From NCBI GenBank assembly GCA_007122815.1, contig SKSV01000282.1, positions 1-6,960 on the forward strand: DNA of 6,960 bases. Direction: 5' to 3'. The number at the start of each line of letters is the position of its first letter. Within the stretch, counting starts at the first letter, position 1. Positions 1-6,168 of this stretch are shown piece after piece. A model generated the notes under the pieces. The model saw nothing but the letters and a program-made list of their open reading frames with translations. It made no database searches and was not told the origin of the DNA. The position numbers were made by a program, and so were the translations under genes. This stretch comes from Trueperaceae bacterium. Its GTDB lineage: Bacteria > Deinococcota > Deinococci > Deinococcales > Trueperaceae.

Positions 1-1059
1 GAGCAGAACAACACCTTCGCCGACCACTACCTAGAGATCCCGTACGACCTCTCCAGGGCCATGTCCGTGACCACCGCCAACACCATGGCGACGATCCCGC
101 GGCCGCTGCTCGATCGCATGGAGGTCATCCAGATCCCGGGCTACACGCTCGACGAGAAGCTCGCGATCGCGCGCCGCTACCGCGTGCCGCGGCAGCTCAT
201 CGACCACGGCCTCGAGGACCGCGTGAAGATCGACGACGAGGCCGTGCGCCGCATCGTCACCGAGTACACCCGCGAGGCGGGCGTGCGGACCATGGACAGG
301 CTGATCGCGAAGGTCGCGCGCAAGATGGCGAAGGTCTACCTGGACGAGCCCTGGGAGGATGCGCGCACGGTCGACTCAGACCGCGCCCGCGAGCTGCTCG
401 GGGTGCCGCCCTACCGTGACGAGGCAGCCGAGAAGCAGCCGCAGGTCGGCCTCACGCACGGGCTCGCCTGGACGTCGGTGGGCGGCGTGACGCTCGACAT
501 CGAGGTCGTGGCCGTGCCCGGCAAGGGCAAGGTCACGCTCACCGGGCAGCTCGGTGAGGTGATGAAGGAGAGCGCTCAAGCCGGCATCGCTTACCTGCGC
601 AAGCACGCCGAGCATTACGGCCTCCCGGCCGACTTCCACGAGGCTCGCGACCTGCACGTACACGTGCTGGAGGGCGGTACGCCGAAGGACGGGCCGTCCG
701 CGGGGATCGCCATCGCCACCGCGGTGGTGAGCGCGCTGACGGGCCGACCGGTGCGCGGCGACGTAGCGATGACCGGCGAGATCACCTTGCGCGGTCGGGT
801 GCTCGCCATCGGCGGCGTGAAGGAGAAGCTGCTGGCGGCCCATCAGGCCGGCATCAAGCGCGTGATCCTGCCCGAACCCAACGAGGCCAACCTCGAGGAC
901 GTGCCCGCAGAGATCCTGAGCGAGATCGAGGTGACCACGGTCAAGGACTTCGGTCAGGTGTTGGAGGTGATGCTCGACACCGACGACTCGGCGGTGTTCG
1001 AGCCCCCACCCGCTCGCGAGGGGCAGGTCAGCCGTCCGACCGGGCACCCGCCTGCTTGA
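1..1059 (+). CDS. lon: ATP-dependent protease Lon, C-terminal part (5' end cut by window)
   Basis: Lon is a cytoplasmic AAA+ serine protease that unfolds and degrades misfolded and short-lived regulatory proteins. The reading frame is open from base 1, so the N-terminal substrate-binding domain and Walker motifs lie outside the window; 352 codons are visible. Seen: the end of the AAA+ module, with sensor-1 TANT (residues 25-28 of the visible part), the arginine-finger segment LLDRMEVI (36-43) and a sensor-2-like GVRTMDR. The complete protease domain follows. The catalytic serine lies in GTPKDGPSAG (Ser codon 697-699, visible residue 233) and the catalytic lysine in GGVKEKLL (second Lys, codon 826-828, residue 276). 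Their 43-residue spacing equals that of E. coli Lon Ser679/Lys722. A short Pro-rich tail (PPPAREG...) follows the conserved fold, as in many Lons. The last 32 bases overlap the 3' end of the converging ABC exporter gene. Identification is secure and both active-site residues are intact. Confidence 0.97.
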   Translation, partial: EQNNTFADHYLEIPYDLSRAMSVTTANTMATIPRPLLDRMEVIQIPGYTLDEKLAIARRYRVPRQLIDHGLEDRVKIDDEAVRRIVTEYTREAGVRTMDRLIAKVARKMAKVYLDEPWEDARTVDSDRARELLGVPPYRDEAAEKQPQVGLTHGLAWTSVGGVTLDIEVVAVPGKGKVTLTGQLGEVMKESAQAGIAYLRKHAEHYGLPADFHEARDLHVHVLEGGTPKDGPSAGIAIATAVVSALTGRPVRGDVAMTGEITLRGRVLAIGGVKEKLLAAHQAGIKRVILPEPNEANLEDVPAEILSEIEVTTVKDFGQVLEVMLDTDDSAVFEPPPAREGQVSRPTGHPPA

Positions 1060-2920
1060 GGCGCCCAGCAGGCCCGTCGGACGCTCCCCCCAACCCGCGG
1101 TGTTGCAGTTCGTGCAGGCGGGCGTAGCGCCCTCCCTTGGCGAGGAGGCTAGCGTGGTCGCCCTGCTCGACGACGCGGCCGTGCTCGAGCACCGCGATCG
1201 CGTCCGCGTCGCGGACCGTGGCGAGGCGGTGGGCTATCACGAGGGTGGTGACCTGCCCCTCCGCGAGTTGCCCGGCGAGCGCGTCCTGAACCACCGCCTC
1301 GGCCTCGGCGTCGAGGTGCGAGGTGGCCTCGTCCAACACGAGCACGCGCGCGCCGCGCAACAGCGCGCGAGCGATGGCGAGCCGCTGGCGTTGACCGCCC
1401 GAGAGCTTCACCCCGCGCTCCCCCACCTCGGTGTGGACGCCCTCCGGCAGGTCCTGCACGAAGCGCGAGGCCCCGGCGCGCTCGAGCGCACGGCCGGCGG
1501 AGGCCTCGTCGGCGTCGGGACTCCCGTAGCGGACGTTGTCCAACACGCTCCCCGAGAAGACCGTCGCCTCCTGTGGGACGAGCGCGATGGCGCGCCTCAG
1601 TTCGTCGAGGCGGAGCTCGCGCAGCTCCGTGCCGCCGAGCCGGATGACGCCCTCCTGCGGGTCGTACAGACGCTGTAACAGCCGTGTGACGGTGCTCTTG
1701 CCGCCTCCGGAGGAGCCCACCAGCGCCACCGTGCGTCCAGCCGGGACGCGCAGGTCGAGGCCGTCGAGAGCGTAGCGTTCGTCACCCGGGTAGCGGAAGC
1801 GCACCCCCTGTAGGGTCAGCTCCGAGCTGCTCGGGAGGGCGCTTTCGCCGCTCTCCTCCGGGGCCAGGGTGATCAGCTCGTCCAGCCGCTCCAGCGCCGC
1901 CGCTCCCGCCTGCAGCTGGTTGTTGAAGTTGAGCACGAACACGACCGGCCCCATCAGCTGGGACAGGTAGAGCAGGAACGCCACGAGCACACCGGTGGTG
2001 AGCTCGGGCCCGGGCAGGCGCGCGAAGGCGTCGCCAGCAGCACCCGAGACGGCGATGCCACCCAGCACCAAGAGCGCACCAGCACCGAGCCCGCCCGCCA
2101 GACCGATCCCGCCCTGCATGAGACCCAGGTGGCGGCGGCGCTCTAGGTTGAGGTTCCGGTAGGCTCGAGATTCGCTCCCGAAGCGCTCGGCCTCGAGCGG
2201 CTCGGCGGTGAAACCCTTCACGGTGGCGACGTTACCGATCGCCTCGGTGGCGACGGCCGTCATGTCGCCGACCTTCGCCCGGATCGCGCGCGCCAGGCGC
2301 CGCAGCGGTTCCTGGAAGGCGAGCGTGACGGCGCTCATCGCCGCCACCACCGCCAGCGCCACCAGCGCCAAGGGCCAGTGCATCACGAACATCAGCACCA
2401 GCACCACCAGGATGCTGAAGAGCTGGCCCACGATGCGCGACGCGCCAGCTTGGATCATGGCCTCCAAGGCGTTGACGTCACCGACGACGCGCGAGACGAG
2501 GGAGCCCGAGCGCTCGCCCGTGAAGCGCGCGAGCGGCAACCTCAGCAGGTGTGCGTAGGTGCTGCGCCTGACGTCGTCGACCACGCGCTGAGTGAAGGCG
2601 AACGAGACCAGCATCCCGGCGTAGTCGAGCGCCTCGCGGAGGAGGTAGTAGACGAGCAACGCCAGCGCGAACCACCCGAAGAGCCGCAGGTCGCCTGCCG
2701 GGATCGCGACGTCGAGCGCGTAGCGCGCGAACTGCGGCGCCAGCTGGTTCACGAGCGAAGCGAGCGCGATCAGGAGCGACACGCCGATCACCCGCGCCCT
2801 GTACGGAGCGAGCAGCTTCAGCAGGCGCGGCAGCGCGCGAGCCACGGTTCGCGGGACGTGTCGCTTGTTGCCGGTGGCGCCAGGGCCGCCCCCCGCCGCC
2901 CCCACGTCACCCAGACCCAT
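1028..2920 (-). CDS. ABC exporter half-transporter (MsbA/BmrA-type, fused TM and ATPase domains)
   Basis: A 630-residue inner-membrane ABC exporter subunit (from the ATG at 2920) that probably works as a homodimer, moving lipids, drugs or another hydrophobic cargo outward. Seen: a six-helix type-1 exporter membrane domain at about residues 40-335, with clear hydrophobic stretches near 42-60, 82-98, 166-203 and 270-332, then a complete nucleotide-binding domain. That domain has Walker A GSSGGGKST (402-410), Q-loop Gln450, signature LSGGQ (506-510), Walker B VLVLDE (526-531) and H-loop His564. All ATPase residues are intact. Length is normal for the family. Start choice: a GTG at 2962 would overlap manA by 37 bases, and a GTG at 2929 overlaps the manA stop in a GTGA. 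ATG 2920 begins six bases past that stop. I favour 2929 or 2920; all are in frame and differ only in a Gly-rich leader. It lies downstream of manA, probably in one operon. Cargo cannot be read from the sequence; export of a glycolipid is speculative. Confidence 0.93.
   Translation of the reverse strand: MGLGDVGAAGGGPGATGNKRHVPRTVARALPRLLKLLAPYRARVIGVSLLIALASLVNQLAPQFARYALDVAIPAGDLRLFGWFALALLVYYLLREALDYAGMLVSFAFTQRVVDDVRRSTYAHLLRLPLARFTGERSGSLVSRVVGDVNALEAMIQAGASRIVGQLFSILVVLVLMFVMHWPLALVALAVVAAMSAVTLAFQEPLRRLARAIRAKVGDMTAVATEAIGNVATVKGFTAEPLEAERFGSESRAYRNLNLERRRHLGLMQGGIGLAGGLGAGALLVLGGIAVSGAAGDAFARLPGPELTTGVLVAFLLYLSQLMGPVVFVLNFNNQLQAGAAALERLDELITLAPEESGESALPSSSELTLQGVRFRYPGDERYALDGLDLRVPAGRTVALVGSSGGGKSTVTRLLQRLYDPQEGVIRLGGTELRELRLDELRRAIALVPQEATVFSGSVLDNVRYGSPDADEASAGRALERAGASRFVQDLPEGVHTEVGERGVKLSGGQRQRLAIARALLRGARVLVLDEATSHLDAEAEAVVQDALAGQLAEGQVTTLVIAHRLATVRDADAIAVLEHGRVVEQGDHASLLAKGGRYARLHELQHRGLGGASDGPAGRLKQAGARSDG
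1033..1083. terminator. Nested inverted repeat across the lon/ABC convergent junction
   Basis: Outer arms CGTCCGAC (1033-1040) and GTCGGACG (1076-1083) are perfectly complementary. Inside them GCCTGCT (1050-1056) pairs with AGCAGGC (1067-1073). Together they can form a two-stage stem-loop over both gene ends, including the lon TGA at 1057. There is no T-run on either strand, so a bidirectional transcription terminator of the U-less kind is inferred from position and symmetry only. Confidence 0.45.
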
Positions 2921-2925
2921 GCCGC

Positions 2926-3930
2926 TCACGCTCTGCCCCGGAGGAGGAGCGCCTCCCCGCACCAGGAAGCCTCAGCCAGCGAGGCGGGTAACGCGACGCT
3001 CTGGTAGCAGCGGAGATCGAGTGCGCACACCTCGCACTCGAGCCGCGCTTCGCCCTCGATCACGGTCCAGAACTCGAGGCTGCGCGGGTCGACGTGCCAA
3101 CCTTGGGTGCTCGGCGCGCCGCCGCGCCCCACCTCCCAGCGCTCCAGCGTGAAGGCAGCGGTGGAAGCCAACCTGACGCGGCCCGGGCCGACCGTCACGG
3201 GCGGCTCCCCGAGCAGCGAAGGCGCGAGACGCGCCACCTCGAGCGCCTTGTCGACGTGCAGCTCACGCGGCTCGCCCGAGGCGTCCCGGTTCTCGTAGTC
3301 GTAGAGCCGGTAGGTGAGGTCGCTCGCCTGCTGCAGCTCGAAGATCAGCACCCCCGGCCCCACCGCGTGCACTACCCCCGCCTCGTTCACGACCACGTCG
3401 CCAGGCCGCACCTCGCGCACGTGAAGGAGCTCCTCGAGCGTACCCGCGCTCACCGCTGCGCGCACCTCCTCCGCACTCACCTCCCGCTCCCATCCCCACA
3501 GCACGAACGCTCCCGGCGCGGCGTCCAGCACGTACCACGCCTCCGTCTTGCCGAGGTGACCGCTCGCGGCCTCGAAGCGAAGCGCGTAGGCGTCGTCAGG
3601 GTGCACCTGCACGGAGAGCGGCGCAGCGACGTCAAGCAGCTTCGTCAACAGCGGCACGCGCGCCCCGTAGCGCGCGAAGGGGCCCGAGCCGACGAACGCC
3701 TCGCCGTGCTCGCGGGCGAGGTCGGCGAGGGCGGCGCCGCGGCCGCCAGCGGACTCGGGGCCCAGCACCCGGCTCCCGGGGCCAGCCAGCCAGGCTTCGC
3801 CGACGGGTCCGCTCGTCTCCTCCCGCCGCTCGCCCAAGTGCGCCAGGCGCCTCCCGCCCCAAGGGCGGTACACGAGCTCGGGCGTGAGGAGCAGGGGTGT
3901 GCGGGTGGGATCGGTGCGGTGTTCGGCCAT
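2926..3930 (-). CDS. manA: Mannose-6-phosphate isomerase, class I (cupin, zinc-dependent)
   Basis: Interconverts fructose-6-phosphate and mannose-6-phosphate in the cytoplasm, feeding GDP-mannose and glycan synthesis or allowing growth on mannose. At 334 residues it matches the short bacterial type of this cupin family. Seen: an N-terminal PELVYRPWGG (17-26) resembling the family's xxWGG opening; zinc-ligand motif SVQVHPDD with Gln108 and His110; third ligand Glu130 in GKTEAWYV; fourth ligand His188 in AGVVHAVGPG; and the active-site segment QQASDLTYRLYDY (200-212) with Arg208. All expected metal ligands are present. Start choice: the frame is open to 4026, but that would overlap the divergent TVP38-family gene. 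The ATG at 3930 puts the PWGG motif at the usual distance from the N terminus. A weak AGGGAG lies 13 bases upstream, farther than normal, so the start is likely rather than proven. It precedes the ABC exporter gene with overlapping stop and start signals. The C-terminal cupin half is divergent but intact. Confidence 0.93.
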   Translation of the reverse strand: MAEHRTDPTRTPLLLTPELVYRPWGGRRLAHLGERREETSGPVGEAWLAGPGSRVLGPESAGGRGAALADLAREHGEAFVGSGPFARYGARVPLLTKLLDVAAPLSVQVHPDDAYALRFEAASGHLGKTEAWYVLDAAPGAFVLWGWEREVSAEEVRAAVSAGTLEELLHVREVRPGDVVVNEAGVVHAVGPGVLIFELQQASDLTYRLYDYENRDASGEPRELHVDKALEVARLAPSLLGEPPVTVGPGRVRLASTAAFTLERWEVGRGGAPSTQGWHVDPRSLEFWTVIEGEARLECEVCALDLRCYQSVALPASLAEASWCGEALLLRGRA

Positions 3931-3982
3931 CGTGTCGTAAGGACTCCCTGGGAACGCACGGAGGCCGGCGCTGGCGCGTAGG

Positions 3983-4642
3983 ATGATGCGCGAGCCGATG
4001 ACCGAGGCCCTCGCGCACTTTATCAACGATGCCGGTTGGCTCGCCCCGCTCTACTACGTGCTGTCGTTCGTGGTCACGGCGCTCCTGCCGTTCATCCCGA
4101 CGCCGCTGGTGGGCGCGCTGGGCGGAGCCGCGTTGGGCACCGGGCCGGCTGTGCTGTACGGGATCTTGGGCCTGGGTCTGGGAGCGTTCGTGGCGCTCAA
4201 CCTCTCCCGTCGCCTGGGCCGCCCGATCGCGCTGAGGCTCGTCACCCCCGTCATCTGGGCGGAGTGGGAGACGCTCCTGGGGGTGCGTTCGCTGTTCGTG
4301 TGGGGCGTCATCTTCTTCGTCCTGAACGTCGACTTCGCGGTGGTCGCAGCGGGCCTGTCGTCGCTCAAGCTGCGGCGCCTGTGGGTCACAGCGATGATCG
4401 CGCGCTTCCCGTGGCTGGTCGCGAGCGCGTGGTTCGGCGAGCTGATCTTCGTGTCGGACACCGTGATGCTGCTCGCGCTCGTGGCGATGGTGGCGATGGC
4501 GGTGGTGTTGAACAAGCTGCGTCCACGGGTGCGGCACTTCCTGATGCGCTGGGCGGTACGGAACGACCCGGAGGCGCAGGAGCGACTGCAAGAGAGCCGC
4601 GCGAGCCGGCGCCGCGGACGCGGTCGCGCGAGGCGCGACTAG
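3983..4642 (+). CDS. TVP38/TMEM64 (DedA superfamily, VTT-domain) membrane protein
   Basis: A 219-residue polytopic inner-membrane protein. Seen: hydrophobic segments near residues 19-38, 41-74, 105-122, 135-152 and 158-177. The VTT-domain pattern is a proline-containing re-entrant loop (PFIPTPLVGALGG, 36-48), then a Gly-rich helix ending in LSRRLGR (74-80), and later AGLSSLKLRRLW plus a helix beginning ARFPWLV. The arrangement fits the DedA/VTT fold, whose bacterial members are linked to lipid-carrier flipping and membrane homeostasis; TVP38-type members are mostly uncharacterised. The C-terminal tail (about 180-219) is strongly basic and Arg-rich, so by the positive-inside rule it is probably cytoplasmic. 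Start choice: two consecutive ATGs at 3983 and 3986, and a third at 3998 (MTEALAHF) that also fits; no strong ribosome site distinguishes them. It diverges from manA, and its TAG stop overlaps the TAG of the converging ATPase gene. Family call is good; substrate unknown. Confidence 0.82.
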   Translation: MMREPMTEALAHFINDAGWLAPLYYVLSFVVTALLPFIPTPLVGALGGAALGTGPAVLYGILGLGLGAFVALNLSRRLGRPIALRLVTPVIWAEWETLLGVRSLFVWGVIFFVLNVDFAVVAAGLSSLKLRRLWVTAMIARFPWLVASAWFGELIFVSDTVMLLALVAMVAMAVVLNKLRPRVRHFLMRWAVRNDPEAQERLQESRASRRRGRGRARRD

Positions 4643-4661
4643 GGGCTCAGCTCCGGCTCGC
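4601..4661. repeat. 9-bp inverted repeat bracketing the TVP38/lolD convergent stops
   Basis: GCGAGCCGG (4601-4609) and CCGGCTCGC (4653-4661) are perfectly complementary and are separated by 43 bases that contain both stop codons. The long loop and the absence of a T-run make terminator function uncertain. It is recorded because the other convergent junction in the window has a similar arrangement. Confidence 0.35.
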
Positions 4662-5322
4662 TCTCCACGAGCACACCCGACTCGAGGCGCACGTGGCGGT
4701 CAGCGTCGGCCACCAGCGCCTCGTCGTGCGTGACGATCAGCAGCGCCGCCCCCCGAGCGCGCACGGTGTCGCGTAGCACGGCGTAGACCGAGCGTGCGCT
4801 GGCGCGATCCAAGCTGCCGGTGGGTTCGTCGGCCAGCACCACCTTCGGCCCAAGCACCAGCGCGCGCGCGACCGCGACCCGCTGGCGCTCACCGCCGGAG
4901 AGGGAGTGCAGGGTCGCTCGCTCACGCTCACCCAAGCCCATCGCCTGGAGCAGCTCGCGAGCCTGGTCTCGAACCTCGCGGCCGAGGATGCGGCCCGGGA
5001 GGGTGACGTTCTCCAGCACGTTGAGCTCAGCCAGCAGGTAGTGGTGCTGGAACACCAAGCCCACGTGCCGCGCACGTCGCCCCGCCAGCCCGCGCGCGCC
5101 GGGGTCGACCGGCTCACCGTCCCAGTGGACGCTACCCCCGTCCACGGTGTCGAGCCCCGCCAGCATGTGCAGGAGCGTGCTCTTCCCGGAGCCCGAGGGC
5201 CCCAGCACCGCCACGATCTCCCCCGGCGCCACCGCCAGGTCGACTCCTCGGAGTACCTCCACCCTGCCGCGAGCGGACGCGTAACCCTTGCGCAGCGCGC
5301 GGGTTTCGAGCACCAGCGTCAC
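4639..5322 (-). CDS. lolD: LolD-like ABC transporter ATP-binding protein
   Basis: A 227-residue stand-alone ATPase of the LolD/MacB/FtsE class. LolD powers the LolCE membrane complex that extracts lipoproteins from the inner membrane for delivery to the outer membrane. Seen: Walker A GPSGSGKST (41-49), Q-loop Gln92 in VFQHHYLL, signature LSGGERQ (141-147), Walker B VVLADE (161-166), family hallmark DEPTGSLD (165-172) and H-loop His199 in VTHD. The HHYLL...NVLENVTLP stretch after the Q-loop resembles LolD (QFHHLL...ALENV) more than other subfamilies, but MacB-type or lipoprotein/antibiotic-export ATPases remain possible. No permease gene lies next to it in this window, so its partner is encoded elsewhere. 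Start choice: GTG at 5322. The frame extends to a TTG at 5397, but that would overlap the crp promoter and coding start, and a perfect TATAAT sits seven bases before the GTG. It is probably a single-gene, leaderless transcript. Confidence 0.88.
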   Translation of the reverse strand: MTLVLETRALRKGYASARGRVEVLRGVDLAVAPGEIVAVLGPSGSGKSTLLHMLAGLDTVDGGSVHWDGEPVDPGARGLAGRRARHVGLVFQHHYLLAELNVLENVTLPGRILGREVRDQARELLQAMGLGERERATLHSLSGGERQRVAVARALVLGPKVVLADEPTGSLDRASARSVYAVLRDTVRARGAALLIVTHDEALVADADRHVRLESGVLVESEPELSP

Positions 5323-5334
5323 GGAGGGTATTAT
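5304..5334 (+). promoter_or_regulatory. Candidate crp-family promoter, overlapping the lolD -10
   Basis: The plus strand reads TATTAT at 5329-5334, five of six matches to the -10 consensus and on the same bases as the minus-strand TATAAT. A weak -35 can be drawn in TTTCGAGC (5304-5311). Transcription would start near 5341, giving a leader of about 40 bases with a good ribosome-binding site before the ATG at 5382. One AT-rich island of about eight bases therefore seems to serve both divergent genes. The -10 is clear; the -35 is not. Confidence 0.45.
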
Positions 5335-5335
5335 A
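5329..5335 (-). promoter_or_regulatory. -10 box of lolD, leaderless arrangement
   Basis: On the minus strand a perfect TATAAT occupies 5335-5330, followed by seven bases (ACCCTCC) and then the GTG start codon at 5322. With the usual 6-8 base distance from -10 to the transcription start, transcription would begin at or next to the GTG, giving an mRNA without a 5' leader. There is no purine-rich ribosome site before this GTG. No good -35 is visible (GTGGGC at the 17-base spacing matches poorly). Leaderless genes with a -10 at this distance are well documented in Deinococcus and in Actinobacteria. Confidence 0.65.
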
Positions 5336-5370
5336 CGTGGCGTACCCGTCGCGCCCACCGCGCGCCTCCC

Positions 5371-5377
5371 GAGGAGG
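5371..5377 (+). promoter_or_regulatory. Ribosome-binding site of the crp-family gene
   Basis: GAGGAGG, near-complete complementarity to the 16S rRNA tail, ends four bases before the ATG at 5382. It decides the start of the regulator gene in favour of 5382 over the upstream in-frame GTG at 5337, which has no such site. Confidence 0.8.
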
Positions 5378-5381
5378 CTCG

Positions 5382-6089
5382 ATGATCGACCCCACAATCG
5401 TACCCGACCCCAAGCCCTTCCTCGAGACCGTACCGCTCTTCCAAGGCGCTCCCGAGCGAGCGGTGGAGGTTGCGGCGAGCGTGGTGCGCACGCGCCGCTT
5501 CGAGCCCGAGTCCGTGCTGTTCCGCGAGGGCGACGCCGGAGACGCCCTCTACCTGCTTGCTGCTGGTCTGGTGAAGCTCTCGAAGGTCGACCTGGGCGGG
5601 CACGAGAAGACCCTGGCGCTCTTGCAGCCGCCGGAGTTCTTCGGCGAGATGGCGCTCCTGGGTCACGCCACCCGCTCGGCGACGGCCATGGCTCTCTCGC
5701 CCGTCAGCACCTTCCTGATCTACCGCGACGACTTCCAACGGCTCCTGAACTCCTACCCACAGGTCAGCCTCAACCTGACCACCACCCTCGCCAACCGCCT
5801 GCGCGGCATGGACGACGAGGCACAGGTGCTCTCCTACAAGGACGCACCCGGCCGCGTCGCGTACGTGCTGTTGCGCCTGTACCGCTCTGGCGTGGTGGAG
5901 CTCGACGGCGGTACCGCGCTCGTGCGGCTCACCCACCAGGACATCGCCAACCTGGCCGGCACCTCGCGTGAGACCGTGACCCGCGCGCTCAAGGCGCTGG
6001 AGACCGAGGGCGTGATCGTCACGCGCCCGAAGGAGGTCACCATCGTCGACGCGCAAGGGCTGGAGGAGGTTTTGCACGAGGTCCGCTGA
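5382..6089 (+). CDS. Crp/FNR-family transcriptional regulator
   Basis: A 235-residue DNA-binding regulator with the Crp architecture: an N-terminal cyclic-nucleotide-binding beta-barrel (about 15-130), a dimerisation helix (about 125-150) and a C-terminal winged helix-turn-helix. Seen: barrel motifs LFREGDAGDALYLLAAGLVKL (split around 46-66) and FGEMALLGHATRSATA (87-102). Within the latter, Glu89, Arg98 and Ser99 align with Crp residues Glu72, Arg82 and Ser83 that hold cAMP, so nucleotide binding is plausible. The HTH is LTHQDIANLAGTSRETVTRAL (about 183-203) with the recognition helix at SRETVTRALK. There are no cysteines, which excludes an FNR-type iron-sulfur sensor. Start at ATG 5382 is supported by GAGGAGG. 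It diverges from lolD and precedes a P450 gene by 79 bases on the same strand. In Thermus thermophilus a Crp/FNR protein (LdrP) controls a carotenoid locus that includes a P450, a suggestive but unproven parallel. Target genes are unknown. Confidence 0.92.
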   Translation: MIDPTIVPDPKPFLETVPLFQGAPERAVEVAASVVRTRRFEPESVLFREGDAGDALYLLAAGLVKLSKVDLGGHEKTLALLQPPEFFGEMALLGHATRSATAMALSPVSTFLIYRDDFQRLLNSYPQVSLNLTTTLANRLRGMDDEAQVLSYKDAPGRVAYVLLRLYRSGVVELDGGTALVRLTHQDIANLAGTSRETVTRALKALETEGVIVTRPKEVTIVDAQGLEEVLHEVR

Positions 6090-6111
6090 GCGAGCGCCAG
6101 GATCCGGTACC

Positions 6112-6153
6112 GGCTCCGGTTCCGGCGGGGTCGGCTCCGGTTCCGGCGGGGTC
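6112..6153 (+). repeat. Two perfect tandem copies of a 21-bp GC-rich unit
   Basis: Bases 6112-6132 and 6133-6153 are identical (unit begins GGCTCCGGTTCC and ends GGGGTC), flanked by partial matches (CCGGTACCGG before, GGCGAGGGCGGG after). The unit is a multiple of three. In the P450 frame it would read GSGSGGV twice and on the minus strand Pro-Glu-Pro-Thr. No start codon precedes it in the P450 frame after the TGA at 6013, so it most likely lies in the untranslated spacer between the regulator and P450 genes. Confidence 0.85.
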
Positions 6154-6168
6154 GGCGAGGGCGGGCGT

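Noticed and set aside
2378..3007. A 209-codon plus-strand frame opposite the ABC exporter membrane domain
   Set aside because: Antisense shadow with a highly charged, low-complexity translation and no start signals or homology that I recognise.
3094..3981. A 295-codon plus-strand reading frame opposite manA
   Set aside because: A shadow frame, common in GC-rich DNA. Its composition is Arg/His/Leu-rich without motifs, while the opposite strand has all the isomerase zinc ligands.
3931..4026. A longer manA start at 4026
   Set aside because: It would overlap the divergent TVP38-family start by 44 bases and add 32 residues upstream of the family's normal N terminus.
3632..4591. A 319-codon minus-strand frame running across manA and the TVP38-family gene
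   Set aside because: It crosses two well-supported genes and a divergent intergenic region, and is rich in His/Arg/Gln with no domain signal.
5337..5381. A 15-codon N-terminal extension of the regulator from GTG 5337
   Set aside because: The extension is Arg/Pro-rich, lies between the -10 box and the GAGGAGG site, and the ATG at 5382 has the correct ribosome-site spacing.
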